Source: Candidatus Bathyarchaeota archaeon (GTDB lineage Archaea > Thermoproteota > Bathyarchaeia > EX4484-135 > B24-G1). Taken from it: 10,720 nt of DNA. The notes under the pieces are model-generated. The model saw nothing but the letters and a program-made list of their open reading frames with translations, searched no databases and was not told where the DNA came from. Below are positions 1-5,586 of this stretch, in pieces. The stretch is taken from positions 1 through 10,720 of the forward strand of contig QMYG01000012.1 in NCBI GenBank assembly GCA_003662535.1, in the 5' to 3' direction. The first letter of the stretch is position 1, and the number at the start of each line of letters is the position of its first letter. Both the position numbers and the translations under genes were made by a program.

Positions 1-3
1 GAT

Positions 4-282
4 ATGGATCCTGAGGTAGAAAGATGGCTGGATGAGGTTGTTGAGAAGGGCACATTTGAGAACCGCGAGGATGCAATTGAGTTCTGCGTCTTCGTCTTCA
101 AAGGAATGTGCGAGGGCCTGGGCATAACGACCAAGAGCAAGCACTTTACAACCATGGTGGCGCAGGCTGAAATTGAGAAGCCTGTGCCCATAAAGCTCTC
201 AGACTGGAAGGAGTTTCTCGCTGAGGAGTTTGAAACCATGCGAAGGTCCCGAGAGGGGGCAGCCCGGAGCGTCCTGGGGTGA
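4..282 (+). CDS. Ribbon-helix-helix-like small protein, probably 5'-truncated by the window edge
   Basis: Of 92 visible residues, the first 35 match the two-helix part of MetJ/Arc/CopG-type DNA-binding proteins: a Pro-Glu start to a helix (DPEVERWLDEVVEKG), then a Gly-x-Phe turn and a second helix (FENREDAIEFCVFVF), in the order usual for 'LPEELxERLDELVExGxFxSRSEAI'. In that family a short DNA-contacting beta strand comes immediately before. Here the frame is still open to the left of the ATG at 4-6, so the strand and true start probably lie outside the window. The remaining part (about residues 45-92) is charged and helical, without a recognised motif. It ends at TGA 280-282, just before the next gene. 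If the fold is right it would be a dimeric transcription or partition regulator of the operon. The RHH assignment is inference from pattern only; a plain helical protein is the alternative. Confidence 0.55.
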   Translation: MDPEVERWLDEVVEKGTFENREDAIEFCVFVFKGMCEGLGITTKSKHFTTMVAQAEIEKPVPIKLSDWKEFLAEEFETMRRSREGAARSVLG

Positions 283-287
283 GGCAC

Positions 288-686
288 GTGAGTGGCGACG
301 AACGCATGGGGCCCCTCATGGCCATAAAGACCCTGGGAGAGCTCGCAGCGAAGCTCAAGCGCTTTGAGCCCTACTTTGACCAGCTTGAGGATTTCCTAAG
401 CAGGCTCGAGCAGCTTCAGAAGGAGCTGAATCTGGAGTCAGGGAGCATGCTGGACATGCTCAAGGACACCCTAGCAAAGAACCTGGACGGACTGATGTCC
501 GATGTGGCGGGGGTGATAGATGACATCTCGCAGATAAAGGAGTCCCTGGCGCACATGGAGAAACGCTTAAATAACATAGAGAGCCAAATAAAGACCTTGA
601 TGAGCCCCGGTGCGGGCAAGGCCGAGGAGGTGAGCCCCGATGTCCCTGTTTCCAATAAACCCCGAGAGGAAGATGATAAGGGATGA
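288..686 (+). CDS. Small coiled-coil protein of unknown function
   Basis: About 132 residues, nearly all predicted helix with heptad-like spacing of Leu/Ile. One stretch follows the N-terminal LGELAAKLKRFEPYFDQLED segment, and a second runs through SQIKESLAHMEKRLNNIESQ before a short disordered acidic tail. No signal peptide, membrane segment or catalytic motif is visible. I chose GTG 288 because GGGGTGA (276-282) lies five bases upstream, the spacing used by its neighbours. GTG 279 (overlapping the previous stop), ATG 306 and ATG 318 are alternatives in the same frame. The gene overlaps the next one by 47 bases. Coiled coils of this size are common as oligomerisation or scaffold proteins; in this context it may be a scaffold, chaperone or partner of the ATPase downstream, but nothing in the sequence decides this. 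Confidence 0.75.
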   Translation: MSGDERMGPLMAIKTLGELAAKLKRFEPYFDQLEDFLSRLEQLQKELNLESGSMLDMLKDTLAKNLDGLMSDVAGVIDDISQIKESLAHMEKRLNNIESQIKTLMSPGAGKAEEVSPDVPVSNKPREEDDKG

Positions 687-1272
687 CTGGCTTTCCGTCA
701 GGGAGGTCGGGCCCTACATCATAGCTACCCTGCACCCTGATGAGGTGTACCCCATTGTGCGTGCAGGGGTCCCTCTAAAGGAGCGGCCTGATGTGAAGGT
801 CGACCTGGTGAATGTGAATGGGGAGATCAAGCCCAAGCGCTTCATCTTTCCCAAACGACCCGGGCTGAACTATCGAAAGGTCTGGAGCATGCATGACCTG
901 CTGGTCAAGAGCTGGGACCAGTGCGTGCTGTGCGAGGAGTACAAGAAAAGGCTTTCTCCCACGCCCATCATGGCAGGCGACGTGCTGTCCGCAGCGGCCC
1001 GCGGGGCTGTGGCGAATGCAGTGGCCGCCTTTGCGGGTAAGGTCGCGGGGGCCGTGGTTGACAGGGCGATGGGGACCACACATGCTGAGAATGAGGAGAG
1101 CCGCGCTGAGCCGGAGGGAGCGAGTGGCGAGAGCACCCTGAAGCCTGCTGAGACTGCGCCCCGCAGCCCGTCCAACGTGTCGCTGTCTCCAGCTGACAAG
1201 GCCCTCCTGGCGATGGCGAAGAAGGAGGCCGTCAAGGCCTTCGCGAGGTCCGTCGGAATTGAGCTTGACTGA
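640..1272 (+). CDS. Hypothetical protein with a CxxC pair and an Ala/Gly-rich helical segment
   Basis: 210 residues, not recognised. The N-terminal half (about 13-90) looks like a mixed alpha/beta globular domain with many Val, Pro and Lys residues. A CxxC pair sits at Cys95/Cys98 (DQCVLCEEY). Residues 112-145 form an Ala/Gly/Val-rich stretch (AAARGAVANAVAAFAGKVAG) that could be a glycine-zipper-like or membrane-associating helix, although it contains charged residues. Residues 148-182 are a low-complexity Glu/Ser/Pro linker, followed by a short Lys/Ala-rich helix. The start ATG 640 is well placed after GGAGGTGA and inside the end of the preceding gene, a long overlap suggesting coupled translation. 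Ala/Gly-rich helices followed by a flexible linker occur in virion-internal and membrane-active proteins, but no role is claimed. Confidence 0.8.
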   Translation: MSLFPINPERKMIRDDWLSVREVGPYIIATLHPDEVYPIVRAGVPLKERPDVKVDLVNVNGEIKPKRFIFPKRPGLNYRKVWSMHDLLVKSWDQCVLCEEYKKRLSPTPIMAGDVLSAAARGAVANAVAAFAGKVAGAVVDRAMGTTHAENEESRAEPEGASGESTLKPAETAPRSPSNVSLSPADKALLAMAKKEAVKAFARSVGIELD

Positions 1273-1276
1273 GGCA

Positions 1277-1284
1277 GGAGGTGA
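1277..1284 (+). promoter_or_regulatory. Ribosome binding site GGAGGTGA fixing the start at 1290
   Basis: A perfect GGAGGTGA, complementary to the archaeal 16S rRNA 3' end, ends five bases before ATG 1290. It contains the GTG at 1281 that would otherwise extend the frame by three codons, so ATG 1290 is the likely start. Confidence 0.8.
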
Positions 1285-1289
1285 CAGTA

Positions 1290-1634
1290 ATGGATAATGA
1301 GAGGGATGAGAACGCTGAAGAGGAGGCCGAGACCGCAGGCGACGCTGCGAAGCTGGAGCCTCTCCCGGATGACCTGCGGGGGACGGTGGAGAGCTTCGTG
1401 GAGACCACGCGGCTGGCCTGCGAGCTCGTGCCGGACCAGTCCGATAGAGAGCGTTGCGTGGAGGTCGTGGAGGGTGCGGAGAAGGGAGACGTGGCGGTGG
1501 AGGATATGATCGGCGAGGTCGTGAAGCTCATGTCGCGGTACAGGGATCGAGACCCCCTTCTGAGTGGCATTATTGAGGAAGCTGAGGACGTGAAGAGAGC
1601 GCTTGAGAAGTACTTTCAGGAGCAGAAGCAGTGA
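1290..1634 (+). CDS. Acidic helical protein of unknown function
   Basis: 114 residues from ATG 1290. The first 25 or so residues are extremely acidic and probably disordered (MDNERDENAEEEAE). The remainder is helical: a segment with Cys45 and Cys57 separated by eleven residues (LACELVPDQSDRERCVEVV), a Gly-Asp turn, and a C-terminal amphipathic helix rich in Glu, Lys and Arg. No membrane segment or enzyme motif is seen. The stop lies three bases before the ATPase start, so the two are probably made from the same message. A highly acidic leader could be DNA-mimicking or bind basic partners, but this is speculation. The family was not recognised. Confidence 0.8.
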   Translation: MDNERDENAEEEAETAGDAAKLEPLPDDLRGTVESFVETTRLACELVPDQSDRERCVEVVEGAEKGDVAVEDMIGEVVKLMSRYRDRDPLLSGIIEEAEDVKRALEKYFQEQKQ

Positions 1635-1637
1635 CGC

Positions 1638-2399
1638 ATGTACGGGGGTAACGCAGTGACGATGATACCAAGATGGGCTAAGAGGATCTTCAAACGCAGG
1701 TGCATTTCGGTGGGCTCAGGCAAGGGGGGCCCGGGGAAGACGACGATAGCCGCGAACCTTGCAGCGTATCTGGCTGAGCACGGTTTGAAGATTGGGCTTG
1801 TGGATGCGGACATTCACACTCCGAATGTGGACTGCTTCTTCGGCATAGAGGGAGAGCGGATGGATGTGAATGAGGACATGCTTATTGTGCCGAAGGAGCC
1901 TGCGAAGGGTCTCTACGTCATGTCTGTCGGCAACATTATTCCCTCCGGGGTGCCAATTCTCTGGAGCGAGGAGAAGGTACGGGACTTCCTGATAAAGGCC
2001 TTCACAAGTGTTGACTGGCCTAAGAAGCTCGACCTGTACATCGTGGACCTGCCACCTGCCTCCGTCATAGAGCTCAGGACGCTGAATGCGAACTTTCGAA
2101 AACGCCACAGCACGGTGCTTGTGACCACGGGCCACAAGGCCTCCGTGGCAGACTGCAAGCGCATGGCAGGGCTGTGTCTGACGGAGGGGGTCAAGATCTC
2201 GGCGATAGTGGACAACATGCACGGTCGGTTCGGCAGCCAGGGTGAGAAGAACGTTGAGAGCCTTCTGAAGGAAGCAGGGAACCCTCCGCTCATTAGGGTT
2301 CCCGACGACCCGGGGATGTGCGTGGACGGGTGCTATCTCTATAAGAAGTACGAGCACAAGTTTCTCAAGCTCGCCGAGGCTGTGGGGGTGGTGTTCTGA
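1638..2399 (+). CDS. Mrp/ParA-type deviant Walker A ATPase without the Fe-S cysteine motif
   Basis: 253 residues of the SIMIBI P-loop class. Visible motifs: deviant Walker A GSGKGGPGKTT at 26-36 with the signature Lys29 and catalytic Lys34; A' motif VDADIHTPNVD at 55-65; Walker B LYIVDLPP with Asp137. The DADIxxPN form, the phrase DWPKKLDLYIVDLPP, the VDNM motif at 191-194 and the C-terminal RVPDDP all follow the Mrp/ApbC/Nbp35 layout better than plasmid ParA. In Mrp a CPxC motif lies just after the (E/D)NM; here the sequence passes straight to HGRFGSQG, so cluster transfer is unlikely. Pro32 in the P-loop, where Val is usual, is odd, and CVDGC (228-232) is the only close Cys pair near the C-terminus. 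It is probably a dimeric ATPase for partition, positioning or assembly. GTG 1656 (after GGGGGT) and ATG 1662 are possible shorter starts. Confidence 0.9.
   Translation: MYGGNAVTMIPRWAKRIFKRRCISVGSGKGGPGKTTIAANLAAYLAEHGLKIGLVDADIHTPNVDCFFGIEGERMDVNEDMLIVPKEPAKGLYVMSVGNIIPSGVPILWSEEKVRDFLIKAFTSVDWPKKLDLYIVDLPPASVIELRTLNANFRKRHSTVLVTTGHKASVADCKRMAGLCLTEGVKISAIVDNMHGRFGSQGEKNVESLLKEAGNPPLIRVPDDPGMCVDGCYLYKKYEHKFLKLAEAVGVVF
2384..2390 (+). promoter_or_regulatory. GGGGGTG ribosome-binding-like site before a CTG codon
   Basis: Inside the last codons of the ATPase gene, GGGGGTG followed by GTG imitates the local GGAGGTGA consensus. It ends five bases before CTG 2396, the same spacing seen at neighbouring ATG starts. 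It is the main support for initiation at that CTG. Confidence 0.45.
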
Positions 2400-2545
2400 G
2401 ACCTGCAAGGGCTCGGTGGTGGTTCGCAGAGCCCCCGTGCAGCGACCGTCGGGGCTTCCAGCATGACACTCTGACGGAGTGGGCGCGGTACTGCGCCCGT
2501 ATTGACCTGAAATACACGCTCAGAGCCCGCTATGGAGGTTGTTGA
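2396..2545 (+). CDS. Hidden 49-codon gene with apparent CTG start overlapping the ATPase stop
   Basis: The 148 bases between the ATPase stop and the next start are not empty. One frame is open from 2345 to TGA 2543-2545 and has no ATG, GTG or TTG. CTG 2396-2398 overlaps the ATPase stop as CTGA, the same geometry as the ATGA overlaps elsewhere here, and has a GGGGGTG site five bases upstream. The stop is two bases before the next ATG. Codon choice looks coding: Asp, Phe, Tyr and Glu codons end almost entirely in C or G. The peptide is basic and aromatic (RWWFAEPPCSDRRGFQHD, then LTEWARYCARIDLKYTLRAR), with three Cys. Alternatives are a -1 frameshift out of the ATPase, adding a basic tail, or a decayed fragment. 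Function unknown. Confidence 0.45.
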   Translation: MRPARARWWFAEPPCSDRRGFQHDTLTEWARYCARIDLKYTLRARYGGC

Positions 2546-2547
2546 GA

Positions 2548-3066
2548 ATGAGTGACAGTCTGAAGAGCCGCTGGAGACTGGGGTCCATGTCCGAGCGGAT
2601 GCTCAAGTGGTGGGCTGAGAGGCTTGCGAGGTTCCAGGAGGAGTCGCATAGGGTGATGGCCCGGGAGAGCCTGCAGCTGGGACTTGATAAGACCCGGCAC
2701 CCTTCAAGGCCGAAGTATCGCTACGTGGACGTGGTCGTGCACCTGTCTGAGAGGCCCCCGCTGAAGTGGACCTTTCACTATCTCGTCCGCGACGGCGTGC
2801 CCTATCCGCTCGGGAGGGGAGAGCGCAGGGAGTCTCCGAGCGTCGTGATAGAGCTGCCGTACTATGTGGTCTACTATCTTCTGAAGGGCAGGGACCGCCA
2901 GGGAAGGCCCTTTGACATACGCACTGCCTACGGCTACGGGCTGATAAACTATTGGACTGCGAATCCCTACGAGCCCCTTGAGGGCGGGATACTCATCGTC
3001 GAGGACATCTTCAAGCGCCATAGAGAGCGCATGTTCCGCAGGGTCTTCGGCGATCTTGAGGGTTAG
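2548..3066 (+). CDS. Basic protein of unknown function
   Basis: 172 residues from ATG 2548, set six bases after GGAGGTTG; the upstream TTG codons overlap that site and are less likely. The N-terminal third (residues 1-50) is a strongly basic, Arg/Trp-rich amphipathic helix (RWRLGSMSERMLKWWAERLA). The middle is beta-rich (KYRYVDVVVHLSERPPLKW, then Tyr/Val-rich ELPYYVVYYLLKG), and the end returns to basic helix (FKRHRERMFRRVFGDLEG). Tyr and Arg content is high; there is no signal peptide, no clear membrane segment and no Cys. It closes the left block, since the next gene has its own promoter. The charge and aromatic content would suit a nucleic-acid-binding or particle-internal protein, but the family was not recognised. 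Confidence 0.8.
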   Translation: MSDSLKSRWRLGSMSERMLKWWAERLARFQEESHRVMARESLQLGLDKTRHPSRPKYRYVDVVVHLSERPPLKWTFHYLVRDGVPYPLGRGERRESPSVVIELPYYVVYYLLKGRDRQGRPFDIRTAYGYGLINYWTANPYEPLEGGILIVEDIFKRHRERMFRRVFGDLEG

Positions 3067-3082
3067 CCGCAGGGCCTTAGGC

Positions 3083-3096
3083 AAAGTTTTATATAC
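3083..3096 (+). promoter_or_regulatory. Archaeal BRE/TATA promoter for a leaderless transcript
   Basis: AAAG (3083-3086) followed by TTTTATATAC (3087-3096) matches the archaeal BRE plus TATA arrangement and is the only AT-rich patch in an otherwise GC-rich stretch between two genes. The TATA centre at about 3091-3092 predicts a start site about 27 bases downstream, at 3118-3120, which coincides with ATG 3120. The first gene of the right-hand operon therefore probably has no 5' leader, which agrees with its lack of a ribosome binding site. Confidence 0.75.
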
Positions 3097-3119
3097 TCTC
3101 CTATCCAACTATTTTGCTG

Positions 3120-3527
3120 ATGATGCAAGACACGCTCGAAGCCCGCAGAAGGCGCAACCTCCGGATCCGCACGCGGTTGAAGGTTCCAAAGGTCCTTGAT
3201 TATGCACTCGACGGGGTCGTTGTCAACCCCGAGGTCGCCAGAAACACGGCCTGCACGTGCTACACCTTCAAAACGGCCAAGGGGGGCATGGGGAGGCTGT
3301 GCTTCTCCAAGGGCATAATCGGGGCCCTGACGGAGGACCAGATCAAGCAGTACTGCCCGGTGACGGTGGACGTTGACAGGGGCTCGCCCCTCTCCGAGCG
3401 GGTAGAGAAGTTCTCGCGTGCGGCTCACGAGGTCTGCGCTGGAAAACCCCTGCCTGAGTTCCTGGAGTGCATGTCGCGGGAGCTCGGCGGGGAGTTCAAG
3501 GCAGCTATGCTCCTTGAGGGCTACTGA
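3120..3527 (+). CDS. Cys-containing hypothetical protein, first gene of the right-hand operon
   Basis: 135 residues from ATG 3120 (ATG 3123 is possible; the TTG at 3114 would lie upstream of the predicted transcript start). The N-terminus is very basic (ARRRRNLRIRTRLKVPK) and could contact nucleic acid. The central part has Cys45, Cys47, Cys61 and Cys79 around a Gly/Lys-rich turn (CTCYTFKTAKGGMGRLCFSK), an arrangement that might bind a metal ion. The C-terminal part is helical with Cys106 and Cys117. Unlike its neighbours it has no Shine-Dalgarno sequence, as expected for a leaderless message. Being first under a dedicated promoter, it could be a small regulator of the operon, but no known DNA-binding fold is recognised. 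Confidence 0.8.
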   Translation: MMQDTLEARRRRNLRIRTRLKVPKVLDYALDGVVVNPEVARNTACTCYTFKTAKGGMGRLCFSKGIIGALTEDQIKQYCPVTVDVDRGSPLSERVEKFSRAAHEVCAGKPLPEFLECMSRELGGEFKAAMLLEGY

Positions 3528-3538
3528 CGACTGATGGA

Positions 3539-3546
3539 GAGGTGAT
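3539..3546 (+). promoter_or_regulatory. Ribosome binding site GAGGTGAT deciding a TTG start
   Basis: GAGGTGAT lies three bases before TTG 3550, the only start-type codon placed correctly for the downstream frame. It supports TTG initiation rather than a later in-frame ATG (the next is deep inside the protein). Confidence 0.75.
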
Positions 3547-3549
3547 AAC

Positions 3550-4035
3550 TTGGCGGTTGACTACAATGCCAGCCTGTGGTGCATAGCCAAGCACATCCTA
3601 TCTGCGAGGGTCAACCTTGGGGAGACGCTGGAGAAGCTGTCGAGGGACTGCAATGAGCATCTGTGCAACATCTCCAGGACCACTGCCTTGTCCGCTGAGG
3701 AGGCCGTGGCCCAGCTCATAGAGGTCGAGCGGCATGCGATGGAGGTGTGCGGCAAGTGCGGGCCGGATGCAGAGCTGGCGAAGAGCATGACGAGCCTTGC
3801 GGACACAGCCCGCAGGATCCGCCAGGAGATTGCGAAGAGCATGCTGCCCGTGAGGGTGGAGCACAATGAGCTTCCCCCGGACGTCGTGGACGTCATTCGG
3901 AAGGCCTACCTGGAGGTGGACAGGCTGAAGGATGACATCGACCGCTATGCCACATCAATGAAGCAAGAGCAGATGAGCGAGGAGTGCGAGAGATGCGTTG
4001 TGGACTTCTCAGGAGGCGTCTCCGATGGAAGTTGA
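3550..4035 (+). CDS. Helical protein with CxxC pairs, TTG start
   Basis: 161 residues, almost entirely predicted helix. Cysteines come in pairs: Cys34/Cys39, a CGKC at 67-70 and a second CxxC at 146-149 (ECERC), with Cys11 near the N-terminus. Two CxxC pairs could form one zinc site joining the middle and the C-terminus, or disulfides in the particle. The region 118-145 is a Lys/Asp-rich amphipathic helix suitable for a coiled coil. There is no signal peptide or membrane segment. It starts with TTG after a strong ribosome binding site and overlaps the following gene by 11 bases, so it is probably translated together with the caspase-like protein. The family was not recognised; it could be a partner or substrate of that protein, judged only from position. 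Confidence 0.8.
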   Translation: MAVDYNASLWCIAKHILSARVNLGETLEKLSRDCNEHLCNISRTTALSAEEAVAQLIEVERHAMEVCGKCGPDAELAKSMTSLADTARRIRQEIAKSMLPVRVEHNELPPDVVDVIRKAYLEVDRLKDDIDRYATSMKQEQMSEECERCVVDFSGGVSDGS

Positions 4036-4660
4036 GTACAGGCCCATTCCGCGTGTTGTGCTGTCCTATCCCAAGCAGACCTTCTCCACCTACGTTGCGA
4101 GCCTCGCGGTTCCGAGGATAATCAAGCACTGTCGAGAGAAGGGCGTGCCTGTGGATGCTTACACGGGCATTCTCAACCGCCGCAGACTCGTGCTCAGTGC
4201 CATTAGAACCGCTCCCGCAGGCTCTCTCGTGGTCTACATCGGACACGGGCTCGGCGGCAGGTGGATCGGCAATGAGTTTCCCTACTTCGCAGGGCTGAGC
4301 AGGGGCATCCTAACGCTGAACGACACGCACACGCTTGCGGGGAGGCACGTCATCGCCATAGCCTGCGACACCTTCAGGGAGCTCGGAATAAGGGCCCTCG
4401 CGGATGGGGCGCTGTCCTACATAGCGTGGGACGACAAGGTGCTTGTAGACACTTTGGACAGCAACAGGGACAACCTGCCCGACGTGGCGGACACCTTCGC
4501 AACGCTGGTGAATGCAATGGTGGACTACGGGGACCCTCAGTATGCGGTCACTACCTTTAAATACAAGTGCGAGGAATACATTAACAAGTACCTTGCAGAG
4601 GGCAACATTGCCATGGCAGAGAAGATGAGACGGAACCTGGAAGGAATAACTGTGTACTAG
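4025..4660 (+). CDS. Caspase-fold (clan CD-like) cysteine peptidase candidate
   Basis: 211 residues from ATG 4025, six bases after AGGAGGCG; a TTG at 3998 would extend it but lacks a site. Motifs of clan CD peptidases appear in order: a hydrophobic strand ending in the catalytic-type His-Gly (SLVVYIGHGLGGRW, His74), a variable segment, then a second hydrophobic strand ending in the nucleophile-type Cys (HVIAIACDTFRELG, Cys114), and a Gly-Ala turn followed by a strand (ADGALSYIAW, 126-135), as in CHAT, gingipain and caspase relatives. The 40-residue His-Cys distance fits the family. The C-terminal 60 residues are helical. Located before probable virion genes, it could process structural proteins or act on a host protein. 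Activity is inferred from the His/Cys motifs only; an inactive homologue is possible. No signal peptide is seen, so it should be cytoplasmic or packaged. Confidence 0.7.
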   Translation: MEVEYRPIPRVVLSYPKQTFSTYVASLAVPRIIKHCREKGVPVDAYTGILNRRRLVLSAIRTAPAGSLVVYIGHGLGGRWIGNEFPYFAGLSRGILTLNDTHTLAGRHVIAIACDTFRELGIRALADGALSYIAWDDKVLVDTLDSNRDNLPDVADTFATLVNAMVDYGDPQYAVTTFKYKCEEYINKYLAEGNIAMAEKMRRNLEGITVY

Positions 4661-4675
4661 GGAAGGTGATGCGTG

Positions 4676-5197
4676 ATGATGATTATCCCAGCTCCTCCGG
4701 ACAAGACTGACATGAAGCGTGTGATAATTTCCGAGAGCTCGGACTGGGTCAAGGTCTACTCGCGGGACCCGGGCGTCATGACGGCCCGCGTGGCGCTGTC
4801 GAATGACTCTGACCAGACGCTTGAGATAGCCTATAAGCGTGAGGGGACTGCTGAGAAGTACGACACGATAGACGCTCACGGATCCTTCGTCGTGCCGGTC
4901 CCGGTGGATGAGATATATGTTCGCAGGACGGACACCACCGCAAGTGCGACTGTTGCGGTCCATGAGGATTGGTACTCCGAGGCCTATCTGAGAGAGATTG
5001 AGCGGGCCTTCATAGACACCGTGGCGGAGGGTGTCTTTCAGGGAATGGTCCGCTATTTCTCGCAGTATGGTGAAGTGAGAAGGGCCCCTGCTAAGGAGGT
5101 GACGCGCGAGGTGGCCCAGGTGGTGGTCTCCCAAGCGTCGCCGTCCGCGGGGCTGTTCATGCGAATACTCAACGTTCTAAGAGGTGAGCGCAGATGA
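4676..5197 (+). CDS. Probable virion protein: beta domain plus helical C-terminus
   Basis: 173 residues from ATG 4676, five bases after GGAAGGTGAT; GTG 4673 and ATG 4679 are adjacent alternatives. Residues 1-100 have alternating hydrophobic strands with short turns (WVKVYSRDPG, MTARVALSNDSDQTLEIAYK, GSFVVPVPVDEIYVRRTD, ASATVAVHEDWY), the texture of an immunoglobulin-like or jelly-roll sandwich common in particle surface and base proteins. From about 101 it becomes helical, with a long amphipathic stretch and a basic end (FMRILNVLRGERR). No Cys, no signal peptide, no enzyme motif. Its stop overlaps the next start by four bases (ATGA), so the two are likely made in matched amounts. The virion role is inference from fold texture and from lying upstream of the fibre gene. 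Confidence 0.75.
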   Translation: MMIIPAPPDKTDMKRVIISESSDWVKVYSRDPGVMTARVALSNDSDQTLEIAYKREGTAEKYDTIDAHGSFVVPVPVDEIYVRRTDTTASATVAVHEDWYSEAYLREIERAFIDTVAEGVFQGMVRYFSQYGEVRRAPAKEVTREVAQVVVSQASPSAGLFMRILNVLRGERR

Positions 5198-5583
5198 CGT
5201 ACAAGGTAACGGCCTTTCCACCTCAGGACACGCTCCTCGTCGTGAGTGTGGACAACATCAAGCTCGCTGCTAATGGGACCTATGAGTCTGACGTCTTCAC
5301 AACCGACGGGCTCGGAAAGATAATTGGCTACGTCTACGCTTCGTCCGGCGGCGAGCTTGATTTCAAAGTGTGGCAGGGTCCGAATGAGGCTACGGGCGTG
5401 AGTGGCATGCGGACCTACTCCGCAAGGGAGAGCGGCAACAAGTACGACCCGTCCTCAGATCCGAACACGAAGAACGGCTGGGTAGTGGATGTCGTGGCGC
5501 CGCGGGCGTTGGTCCAGCTCATAGACCTCTCGGGCTCCGCAAGGACGGTCGAGGAGCTTAGGGTGTACTTAAGGAGGGTGTAG
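5194..5583 (+). CDS. Small all-beta probable virion protein
   Basis: 129 residues, nearly all beta strand. Its plan is typical of small phage and archaeal-virus surface proteins: strand, an aaNGTYES-type turn (LAANGTYESDVFTTDG), strand GKIIGYVYAS, strand LDFKVWQGP, a flexible Gly/Ser/Asn loop, then WVVDVVAPRALVQLIDLSGS and a final strand ELRVYLRRV. The order 'added noise term, mean value, then residue-level strands ending in a charged strand' is often seen in decoration or fibre-linker proteins, but no specific family can be named. ATG 5194 overlaps the previous stop as ATGA. The following fibre gene begins three bases after its stop, with its ribosome binding site (AGGAGGGTG) inside this gene's last codons, so it may sit between the base of the particle and the fibre. 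Confidence 0.75.
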   Translation: MTYKVTAFPPQDTLLVVSVDNIKLAANGTYESDVFTTDGLGKIIGYVYASSGGELDFKVWQGPNEATGVSGMRTYSARESGNKYDPSSDPNTKNGWVVDVVAPRALVQLIDLSGSARTVEELRVYLRRV

Positions 5584-5586
5584 GCC

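Noticed and set aside
1716..2408. Antisense open frame of 230 codons opposite the ATPase
   Set aside because: The + strand carries clear Walker motifs; the reverse reading has no recognisable domain and is His/Arg-rich shadow sequence.
3067..3082. Transcription terminator between the two operons
   Set aside because: No T-rich tract or hairpin is seen before the promoter; the only T run belongs to the TATA box.
4310..5134. Long antisense open frame of 274 codons opposite the caspase-like gene and the following gene
   Set aside because: It crosses the boundary of two well-supported + strand genes, has no ribosome binding site, and its His/Arg/Leu/Val-rich composition is typical of the reverse reading of GC-rich coding DNA.
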